A stretch of DNA of 7,502 bases. Source: Fibrobacteres bacterium CG2_30_45_31 (GTDB lineage: Bacteria; Fibrobacterota; Fibrobacteria; Fibrobacterales; Fibrobacteraceae). The notes under the pieces are model-generated. The model worked only from the letters and a program-made list of their open reading frames with translations. It made no database searches and was not told where the DNA came from. Shown here piece after piece: positions 1-5,160 of the stretch. Within the stretch, counting starts at the first letter, position 1. Each line of letters opens with the position of its first letter. Location of the stretch: contig MNYL01000092.1 of assembly GCA_001873075.1 (NCBI GenBank), positions 1 through 7,502 on the forward strand, written 5' to 3'. Both the position numbers and the translations under genes were made by a program.

Positions 1-115
1 CGAAAAGAATCGTCTTGTCACCAGAGCAGAGATGCAAACACAAACCATGTTCACCGGGAATATCACCCCGCAGAGAAATGTCATTAATGACTACAGTTAA
101 TTTTATCGGATTCAT
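1..115 (-). CDS. Metallo-beta-lactamase-fold hydrolase, N-terminal fragment
   Basis: Only the first 38 codons lie in the window; the gene runs off the left edge. The visible protein opens with a short beta strand (IKLTVVIND), then GEHGLCLHLCSGDKTILF. The E-H-G-L element followed by a K-T-I-L-F strand is typical of the start of the metallo-beta-lactamase-fold subfamily often named for dihydropterin / ribofuranosylaminobenzene phosphate synthase. The metal-ligand HxHxDH motif would lie outside the window, so the assignment rests on N-terminal resemblance alone. The ATG at 115-113 is preceded on the minus strand by an AGGAGAAGGTG ribosome-binding region located inside the upstream DUF134 gene. 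The two genes overlap by 32 bp in different frames, so they are very likely co-transcribed and coupled. MBL-fold genes of this type commonly accompany DUF134 and NifX/ParA clusters; the substrate is unknown. Confidence 0.65.
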   Translation of the reverse strand, partial: MNPIKLTVVINDISLRGDIPGEHGLCLHLCSGDKTILF

Positions 116-398
116 TTTCAGCACCTTCTCCTATTTGAATCGCCTGTTTATCCACAATCGCCTGTAACAATTTCCGGCGACCGGATTCCAGCAGGCGCTG
201 CACCGTCCCACGGGAAACTCCCATTTTCTCGCCAGCGGCCGCCTGGTCCAATCCATCCAGGTCACACAGGCGCATGGATTCAAATTCATCCAATGGGATC
301 ACCAATAACTCCAGATCCGCCATGGGAACCCCCCGCGGTTTATAATAAAGACCCGAAGCATCTAACCTACAACAACGGCGTTTAGGATTTCTTGGCAT
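84..398 (-). CDS. DUF134 family helix-turn-helix protein, likely regulator
   Basis: This 104-residue protein has the full length and the typical opening of DUF134 proteins: MPR, a basic Cys-containing patch at residues 5-11 (Cys9, Cys10), then an aromatic-K-P-x-G-V-P stretch at 18-25. Residues 50-81 form a sigma-70 region-4-like helix-turn-helix (LDQAAAGEKMGVSRGTVQRL and a basic helix after it), so DNA binding is expected. The family start at residue 1 fits better than the internal Met26. The upstream GGAAAAATTT is only a modest ribosome-binding site. It is divergent from the ORP-type operon, and its 5' side abuts the duplicated motif at 422-470, so it probably controls that operon and itself. 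Family members have little direct functional characterisation; the regulatory role is inferred from fold and position. Its 3' end overlaps the MBL-fold gene. Confidence 0.88.
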   Translation of the reverse strand: MPRNPKRRCCRLDASGLYYKPRGVPMADLELLVIPLDEFESMRLCDLDGLDQAAAGEKMGVSRGTVQRLLESGRRKLLQAIVDKQAIQIGEGAENESDKINCSH

Positions 399-421
399 AA
401 ATTTTTCCAGAATATTTTACG

Positions 422-436
422 TGCATATACACAAAA
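422..436. promoter_or_regulatory. Putative operator, copy 1 (TGCATATACACAAAA)
   Basis: This 15-bp site matches the copy at 456-470 at 14 of 15 positions. Its core TGCATATACA is a near-palindrome. It sits about 24 bp upstream of the DUF134 start codon and in the divergent control region, as expected for a binding site of a self-regulating HTH protein. The binding protein is inferred, not shown. Confidence 0.5.
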
Positions 437-454
437 TATAAAAATAGTTTATAT

Positions 455-481
455 TTGCATATGCACAAAACGATTTATAAA
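455..481 (+). promoter_or_regulatory. Candidate sigma-70 promoter of the ORP-type operon
   Basis: A TTGCAT box (455-460) is followed after 15 bp by TATAAA (476-481). Using TTTGCA instead gives a 16-bp spacer. The -10 box is good but the -35 box and spacing are imperfect. It overlaps operator copy 2. The predicted transcript would begin around 487-490, inside the left arm of the palindrome at 483-643, giving a leader of about 190 nt before the first gene. Confidence 0.4.
456..470. promoter_or_regulatory. Putative operator, copy 2 (TGCATATGCACAAAA)
   Basis: This is the second copy of the motif, 34 bp downstream of the first and therefore about three helical turns away, on nearly the same face of DNA. 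Its core TGCATATGCA is a perfect 10-bp palindrome. It lies in the -35 region of the promoter proposed for the plus-strand operon, so a bound protein would directly affect transcription initiation. Confidence 0.5.
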
Positions 482-482
482 A

Positions 483-643
483 GGGTACCTATAAAAATTG
501 GTTTGCGAGAATGAAATCGAACGAGGCCAAGCCAGAGCAGGAATGAAAAGTGGTGAATACTGGTTGTATTCGCCACTTTGAATGACGAACTATGGTGAAG
601 TACCGCAGTCGATTTCATAGAAAATGAATTTTTAGAGGTACCC
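483..643. repeat. 161-bp nested palindrome: MITE-like element or structured leader
   Basis: The outer arms GGGTACCTATAAAAATT (483-499) and AATTTTTAGAGGTACCC (627-643) are inverted repeats matching at 16 of 17 positions. A second perfect inverted pair, ATGAAATCGA (511-520) and TCGATTTCAT (609-618), lies inside. The centre holds a hairpin: AAAGTGGTGAATAC (547-560), loop TGGTT, GTATTCGCCACTTT (566-579). Its single mismatch would be a G-U pair in RNA. The hairpin is flanked by direct repeats GAATGA (541-546 and 580-585). The terminal inverted repeats suggest a small non-autonomous transposable element; no clear target duplication is visible at the outer ends. The position directly after a promoter and before the first operon gene also fits a structured 5' leader. 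Both readings can be true at once. It contains no convincing coding sequence. Confidence 0.75.
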
Positions 644-678
644 CAAAGGTACAGAGACATCTCAGACCCAGGAAAATT

Positions 679-1038
679 ATGAAAATTGCCTTTTCGACAA
701 ATGGAAATACTCTGGAATCGCTTTTAGATACACGCTTCGGACGCTGTTCCCGGTTTTTGATTCTGGACACAGAAACCAACCATTATGAAATTCTGGAAAA
801 CACGCAGAATTTGAACGCCGTCCAAGGGGCAGGGATTCAATCTGCCCAAACGGTTCTTGAGACGGGAGCTCAGGCTCTGATTACAGGACATTGCGGACCT
901 AAAGCATTTAAAGTACTCCACGCAGCGGGCATCGCCATTTATTTAGCAGACAACCGCCCCATTGACGAACTTGCGAAAACATTCGCGGCAGGGAAGCTCG
1001 CGGAGCTCACCGATGCGGATGTAGAAGGACACTGGTAA
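679..1038 (+). CDS. NifX/ORP-like cluster-binding protein 1
   Basis: This 119-residue protein belongs to the dinitrogenase iron-molybdenum-cofactor family (NifX/NafY/ORP fold), which binds metal-sulfur clusters. Diagnostic features are the opening strand MKIAFST, the DTRFGRC segment at residues 17-23 with Cys23, the QGAGIQSAQ turn at 49-57, GHCGPKAF at 70-77 with Cys72, and the terminal VEGHW. The start at 679 has AGGAAAA a few bases upstream. It is the first gene of the operon and its stop codon overlaps the next start (TAATG). Without nitrogenase genes, a role in ORP-type cluster assembly, storage or delivery is more likely than FeMo-cofactor biosynthesis. Cys23 and Cys72 are the visible candidate ligands; the cluster type is unknown. 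Confidence 0.85.
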   Translation: MKIAFSTNGNTLESLLDTRFGRCSRFLILDTETNHYEILENTQNLNAVQGAGIQSAQTVLETGAQALITGHCGPKAFKVLHAAGIAIYLADNRPIDELAKTFAAGKLAELTDADVEGHW

Positions 1039-1901
1039 TGCAAATCGCTATAGCATCTGGGAAAGGCGGGACGGGAAAAACAAGTCTCGCCGTTTCACTC
1101 TTCCTTGCCAATAGAGACCGTTCCCGTTTATTAGACTGTGACGTGGAAGAACCGAACTGTCATTTGTTTTTAGCGACACGCTTTGTTTCACGCACCTCTG
1201 TCGAAAAACGCATTCCCCTTCTGAATCCCGATCTTTGTAAGCATTGCGGCAAATGCGTTGAAGCCTGTCAGTTTAATGCGCTCGCCGAGGCCGGGAAAGC
1301 AGGGATCTTAGTATTCGAAGAACTCTGCCACAGTTGCGGAGGCTGTACTTTCGTATGCCCCACCGGAGCCCTTCACGAAACCCCACTGAAAATGGGCGCC
1401 ATCACCCGCGCTCTCGTCGCCGGAAAAGCAGAACTCATCACCGGGGCACTCGCCATCGGACACACGGAAACGCCCTCCCTGATCCGCGCAGTCAAAAAAA
1501 CACGGCCCGACCCTGAAGTGGCTTTTACGCTCATTGACGCGCCTCCGGGCACCGCCTGCGCTTTTGCCGCCGCCGTTGAACACACAGACTTCGTTCTCCT
1601 GGTTGCCGAAGAAACGCCCTTCGGGTTACACGATCTGAAACTCGCTATCAAAGCCCTCCAGAAAATGGAAATTCCTTTTGCGGTGGTACTCAACCGAATG
1701 CGGCCCGGCTTCTCATCGGTGCTCGAATTCTGCAAAGAAAAAAATTATCCGCTCTGGCTTCAAATTCCAGAGAGCCGGGCTATCGCGGAGACTTATGCCC
1801 GGGGCGGAACACTCCTCGATGCCATGCCGGAATTAGAGGAATCGCTAAGACTATTACTGGATCAATGTGCGGAGGCAATACTATGCAACCCCAGGAATTA
1901 G
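1038..1901 (+). CDS. MinD/ParA-type ATPase with inserted 2x[4Fe-4S] domain, copy 1
   Basis: This cytoplasmic P-loop ATPase of 287 residues has the deviant Walker A motif GKGGTGKT at 8-15 and a DCDVEEPN switch-like segment at 33-40. A bacterial ferredoxin insert has two full four-cysteine sets: Cys67, 70, 73, 77 and Cys97, 100, 103, 107. The Walker B region is IDAPPGT. This architecture is that of the paired Fe-S ATPases encoded with orange protein in Desulfovibrio and many other anaerobes. ATP-dependent cluster handling or MinD-like positioning is expected from the family. The start overlaps the preceding stop (TAATG), with AAGGA upstream. The last 19 bp overlap the start of its paralogue. 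Complete with no defects. Confidence 0.9.
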   Translation: MQIAIASGKGGTGKTSLAVSLFLANRDRSRLLDCDVEEPNCHLFLATRFVSRTSVEKRIPLLNPDLCKHCGKCVEACQFNALAEAGKAGILVFEELCHSCGGCTFVCPTGALHETPLKMGAITRALVAGKAELITGALAIGHTETPSLIRAVKKTRPDPEVAFTLIDAPPGTACAFAAAVEHTDFVLLVAEETPFGLHDLKLAIKALQKMEIPFAVVLNRMRPGFSSVLEFCKEKNYPLWLQIPESRAIAETYARGGTLLDAMPELEESLRLLLDQCAEAILCNPRN

Positions 1902-2785
1902 TGATCATCAGCGGTAAAGGTGGCACTGGAAAAACATCCATTGCAGCTGCCTTTGCGGATTATTTTCCAAATAAAGTTCTCGCCGATGGGGATGTGGATG
2001 CCGCCGATCTGTTTCTCGTGTTACAAGTGACAGAAACGCAGATTGCTGAATTTCAAAGCGGACACATTGCAGAAATTGATCCTGACAAATGTCGTCAGTG
2101 CGGAAAATGCGCCGCACTCTGCCGCTTTGATGCTATTGTGACTAGCGAATCGGGTTACCAAGTAGATGCGCGTGCCTGTGAGGGATGCAAAGTTTGTGTT
2201 AATGCATGCCCTCACCACGCCATCGAATGGAAAGAAGCCTTTTGCGGCCTGTGGAAAGAATCCCGGACAGCCCAAGGAACGCTCTTCCACGCGAGTTTGT
2301 ATCCCGGAGCGGAAAATTCAGGAAAACTGGTCAGTTTTCTCCGCGACAAAGCCCGGAAAAAAGCCATGGACGAGGGTATTCCCCTCATTTTAGTGGATGG
2401 TCCGCCGGGAATCGGGTGCCCCGTAATCGCGTCTATTACAGGTGCCGCGAGGATACTCGTCGTGACAGAACCGACACCCTCCGGTTATCATGATCTGGAA
2501 CGGGTTCTTGCCCTCGCCAAACATTTCCAGATACCTACCCATATCCTTATCAACAAAGCCGATCTGGAAACAAGTTATCTAAAAAAAATGGAAGATTGCG
2601 CCGCAAAATCGGGGGCCACAGTGATCGGACAAATACCGTATTCACCGCTGTTCTCGGAAGCGCAGCAAAAAGGCCAATCCATTTTAAAAGCTTTCCCAAC
2701 AAGTCCGGAAGCGGAAACACTGCGCACTATCGCCACCATTTTAAAACAAAAAATGGATGAATCCGAAGCAGAAGGACAGAAATAA
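1883..2785 (+). CDS. MinD/ParA-type ATPase with inserted 2x[4Fe-4S] domain, copy 2
   Basis: This is a paralogue of the preceding gene, 300 residues from the ATG at 1883. That start is preferred over 1865 because a strong GGAGG (1871-1875) lies seven bases before it and the P-loop then falls near the N-terminus. Walker A is GKGGTGKT at 11-18, followed by DGDVDAADLF at 35-44. The ferredoxin insert has Cys70, 73, 76, 80 and Cys99, 102, 105, 109. Walker B is VDGPPGIGC. The two ATPases probably form a heterodimer, as family genes nearly always occur as an adjacent pair; this is inference. It overlaps the previous gene by 19 bp and is followed by a 20-bp gap to the IscU-Mrp gene. Confidence 0.9.
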   Translation: MQPQELVIISGKGGTGKTSIAAAFADYFPNKVLADGDVDAADLFLVLQVTETQIAEFQSGHIAEIDPDKCRQCGKCAALCRFDAIVTSESGYQVDARACEGCKVCVNACPHHAIEWKEAFCGLWKESRTAQGTLFHASLYPGAENSGKLVSFLRDKARKKAMDEGIPLILVDGPPGIGCPVIASITGAARILVVTEPTPSGYHDLERVLALAKHFQIPTHILINKADLETSYLKKMEDCAAKSGATVIGQIPYSPLFSEAQQKGQSILKAFPTSPEAETLRTIATILKQKMDESEAEGQK

Positions 2786-2805
2786 AATCATAGAAGGAAA
2801 CAACA

Positions 2806-3951
2806 ATGAGTGTACAAACACATAGTTCGTTCTCTGACACAGCCATGGATCATGCGCAAAATCCGCGCCATAATGAGCCATTAGAACACTTCAACGGTCA
2901 TGCCAGAATTACAGGACCCTGTGGTGATACCATGGAATTCTGGATTCAAGTTGAAGATGAAAAAATTGCGGATATCGGTTTTACCACAAATGGATGCGCC
3001 TCTTCTTTAGCTTGTGGCAGCATAACAGCGGAAATGGCTTTACATAAAGCCCTTCCTATCGCCAGTAATATTGAGCAAAAAGATATTCTGAATGCTCTGG
3101 GTGATTTTCCCGAAAGTTCTGAACACTGCGCACTTCTTGCGATGAATACGCTCCATGCCGCCTGCGCAGAATATGTAGAAAACAAAAATCTTAAACGAAT
3201 TAAGCATAAAATTATTATTCTCTCTGGAAAAGGCGGTGTAGGAAAAAGCACTGTCGCTGTAAATTATGCGGTATCACTCCTACAGGCAGGACACCGTGTT
3301 GGACTCTTGGATATAGACCTTCATGGACCAAGCATACCGACCATGCTGGGCCTGGAAAAAGCGCAACTGAACCAAGGACCCCAAGGATTGTTACCTGTCG
3401 ATTGGAACGGGCTCAAGGTCATGTCCATCGGTTTTCTAATGCAAAATCCAGATGATGCCATTATCTGGCGCGGACCGAGAAAGAATTCCATCATTAAACA
3501 ATTTCTGCGTAATGTGGACTGGGGGGATCTTGACTTTTTAATTATTGATTCCCCTCCGGGAACTGGTGATGAATTATTATCCGTCTGCCAAATGGGAGGA
3601 GAAATTCGTGGTGCAGTCGTCGTTACCACCCCACAAAAAGTTTCGGCTGTGGATGCACGTAAGTCTGTCACCTTTTGCCGTGAATTAAAAATTCCTGTTT
3701 TAGGAATTATTGAAAACATGAATGGTTTTACTTGCCCCCGGTGCGGCGAAATCACAGAAATACTCCCTTCTGGCGCAGGACGCTGCATCTCAAAAGAAAT
3801 GAAAATATTCTACTTAGGTTCTATCCCCATGGATCTTCGTATGGCACGTTCTGCCGATGAAGGCCAAGCGTTCATTGGTCTAAACCCTGATGATCCTGCG
3901 ATAAAAAACATCGCCCGAATTTTTAACAACATAACAGAGGAATCCAGATGA
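2806..3951 (+). CDS. IscU/NifU-N scaffold domain fused to Mrp/NBP35 ATPase
   Basis: This 381-residue protein has two domains. Residues 14-125 resemble the IscU/NifU N-terminal scaffold and retain its three Fe-S cysteines in context: GPCGD (Cys39 with Asp41), NGCASS (Cys64) and HCALLA (Cys108 after His107). Cys70 and Cys120 are extra. Residues 134-376 are an Mrp/NBP35 P-loop ATPase with Walker A GKGGVGKST (141-149), DIDLHGPSIP (169-178), Walker B IIDSPPGTGD (246-255) and the CxxC cluster site CPRC (310-313), which in Mrp/NBP35 dimers bridges a 4Fe-4S cluster. The fusion puts cluster assembly and ATP-driven transfer in one chain. The start has AAGGAAAC upstream. The stop overlaps the next start as ATGA. 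In Desulfovibrio the equivalent slot is an Mrp-ORP type protein; here ORP is a separate gene. Confidence 0.9.
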   Translation: MSVQTHSSFSDTAMDHAQNPRHNEPLEHFNGHARITGPCGDTMEFWIQVEDEKIADIGFTTNGCASSLACGSITAEMALHKALPIASNIEQKDILNALGDFPESSEHCALLAMNTLHAACAEYVENKNLKRIKHKIIILSGKGGVGKSTVAVNYAVSLLQAGHRVGLLDIDLHGPSIPTMLGLEKAQLNQGPQGLLPVDWNGLKVMSIGFLMQNPDDAIIWRGPRKNSIIKQFLRNVDWGDLDFLIIDSPPGTGDELLSVCQMGGEIRGAVVVTTPQKVSAVDARKSVTFCRELKIPVLGIIENMNGFTCPRCGEITEILPSGAGRCISKEMKIFYLGSIPMDLRMARSADEGQAFIGLNPDDPAIKNIARIFNNITEESR

Positions 3952-4286
3952 AATTCGCAATACCCCTTGCCGAAGGCAAACTCACCACTCACTTTGGTCA
4001 CTGCAAAATGTTTGCCCTGATCACAGTGGATGACAACACCAAGACCATCACAAAAAAAGAAGAAATTGTGCCCCCGCCCCATGAGCCTGGATTACTCCCA
4101 GTATGGCTTCACGAAAAAGGCGTGACCCATATCATCGCTGGCGGTCTGGGACAAAGAGCCCGAACACTCATGGAAGAAAAGCACATCCGCGTCATGGCAG
4201 GGGCCCCTGCCCTGGAACCGGAAACTTTGGTCAACTATTACTTCGCAGGGAAACTCGTTCTGGGCACCAACGGCTGCGATCATTGA
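3948..4286 (+). CDS. NifX/ORP-like cluster-binding protein 2 (orange-protein type)
   Basis: This 112-residue NifX-fold protein differs from the first copy. It has THFGHCKMFAL at residues 14-24 (His15, His18, Cys19), PPPHEPGLLPVWL at 42-54, GGLGQRA at 65-71 and the C-terminal NGCDH tail (Cys110, His112). The H-E-P-G-L-L-P and G-G-L-G-Q-R-A elements are typical of the ORP-associated subgroup. These proteins in Desulfovibrio hold a Mo-Cu sulfide cluster non-covalently; whether this one does cannot be told from sequence. Translation is probably coupled to the IscU-Mrp gene (ATGA overlap, AGAGGAATCC upstream). It has about the usual family length, with no sign of damage. Confidence 0.87.
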   Translation: MKFAIPLAEGKLTTHFGHCKMFALITVDDNTKTITKKEEIVPPPHEPGLLPVWLHEKGVTHIIAGGLGQRARTLMEEKHIRVMAGAPALEPETLVNYYFAGKLVLGTNGCDH

Positions 4287-4294
4287 GGTAATAC

Positions 4295-4477
4295 ATGAAA
4301 TGGAAGCAAACGTGGAAACATACTATATCTGTTTTAAATTGGAAATATTTCATAGCCATTGCCATTCTCACTTTCGCATTTGCGATTGTCAATAACCTTC
4401 GGCAGTCCCCTGAAACGAAAGTGGATTGGATTGGCGGACAACCTCTGTTAGAAGAAACAGCAGGAGAACCTCTATGA
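4295..4477 (+). CDS. Small single-pass membrane protein, rhodanese-anchor-like without rhodanese domain
   Basis: This 60-residue protein has a basic N-terminus (MKWKQTWKH), one transmembrane helix at about residues 17-36 (WKYFIAIAILTFAFAIVNNL) and a short acidic tail. A good ribosome-binding site, GAGG (4285-4288), sits just upstream and overlaps the preceding stop region. The stop overlaps the next start as ATGA, so it is very likely a real operon gene. The helix ending in N-N-L-R-x-S-P and then a W-I-G-G stretch recalls the membrane anchor of periplasmic rhodanese-like proteins often found next to DoxX/MauE genes. Here the protein stops before any rhodanese domain or active-site Cys. That resemblance is recalled and weak; otherwise the function is unknown. 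Confidence 0.65.
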   Translation: MKWKQTWKHTISVLNWKYFIAIAILTFAFAIVNNLRQSPETKVDWIGGQPLLEETAGEPL

Positions 4478-5142
4478 AAAAATCCATTCTTGCAGGAATA
4501 CTCCTCACGTTTGCAACCATTTTCTTTTGTTTAGGAATCTTTGAGATTTCCTTTCCTCATATTTTTGCGTGGTCTGAGTTACTCATTGATTCTTTTCCGA
4601 AAATTTACCGCTACAGTATTCACATTGGTGTTACAGAAGCTTTACTGGCCACTCTCCTGATGGTTTTTGCCTGTTTTCTGGATAAAATTCTTTCGATGAA
4701 AGTACTTGAAACATTAAGCCGTCTCGGCTTGGGTGGAATGTTTATTTTTGCTTCGCTTTTCAAAATCCAGGATCCCCATAATTTTGCCGTTCTCATGGCC
4801 CAATATCAATTTTTGCCCCATGATTTAATCAATCCCATGGCTTTGATGATGCCGAGTGCCGAATTTTTAGTGGGAATTGCAATTATTATCACTCCATTCA
4901 CAAAAGAAAATTCAATTTTACTCTTATTCATGTTTTTCTCTTTTATTATTGCACTTTCTCATGCGCTGTTTCATGATCTTGCCATTACTTGTGGTTGCTT
5001 TGCATTGGAAGGAGCACAGGACAAAGCGGAAGCATGGACATCCCTGATTCGGGATTTAGTGCTTTTAATTCCCACCCTCTGGCTTATTACAAGAAAAAAT
5101 CAGAGTCTTATTCAAATCTGGTTTCCACACAAAATAAAATAA
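4474..5142 (+). CDS. DoxX/MauE-type integral membrane protein
   Basis: The 222-residue protein starts at ATG 4474, within ATGA and with AGGAG (4462-4466) upstream; an in-frame ATG at 4426 lies inside the previous gene and is not favoured. Two N-terminal helices (about 5-23 and 49-69) precede a DoxX/MauE-like core. The core has RLGLGG (83-88), KIQDP (97-101), YQFLP (111-115), a PSAEFLVG helix and a CGCF motif (Cys173, Cys175) after a histidine-containing segment. The K-I-x-D-P, Y-x-x-L-P and C-G-C pattern is characteristic of the MauE-like branch, whose founding member is needed for methylamine dehydrogenase maturation, probably through disulfide chemistry. No mau genes are present, so a thiol-redox or sulfur-related role coupled to the upstream operon is inference. 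Base composition is visibly more A/T-rich than the MinD genes. Confidence 0.8.
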   Translation: MKKSILAGILLTFATIFFCLGIFEISFPHIFAWSELLIDSFPKIYRYSIHIGVTEALLATLLMVFACFLDKILSMKVLETLSRLGLGGMFIFASLFKIQDPHNFAVLMAQYQFLPHDLINPMALMMPSAEFLVGIAIIITPFTKENSILLLFMFFSFIIALSHALFHDLAITCGCFALEGAQDKAEAWTSLIRDLVLLIPTLWLITRKNQSLIQIWFPHKIK

Positions 5143-5160
5143 TTATTGACAGGAAAAAAT

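Noticed and set aside
391..407. Sigma-54 promoter (TTGGCAT...) as in Desulfovibrio orp operons
   Set aside because: The GG box is partial, the GC element is missing, and it overlaps the DUF134 start codon; no sigma-54 activator gene is in the window.
547..585. Rho-independent terminator at the central hairpin
   Set aside because: The stem is strong but is followed by GAATGACG, not a run of T.
475..660. 61-residue minus-strand open frame through the palindrome
   Set aside because: It follows the palindromic repeat, has no family resemblance or good start context, and is best explained by the repeat structure.
483..678. Molybdenum/tungsten cofactor riboswitch
   Set aside because: The genes suggested it, but I see none of the conserved G/C-rich segments I associate with that class; the leader is a different nested palindrome.
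3321..3788. 155-residue minus-strand open frame
   Set aside because: It is antisense to the Mrp ATPase domain, whose motifs are unmistakable; no ribosome-binding site or recognisable domain.
679..4286. Nitrogen-fixation (nif) cluster
   Set aside because: NifX-like and NifU-like domains occur, but no nitrogenase, NifB, NifE or NifN is present, and the paired Fe-S MinD ATPases point to the ORP system.
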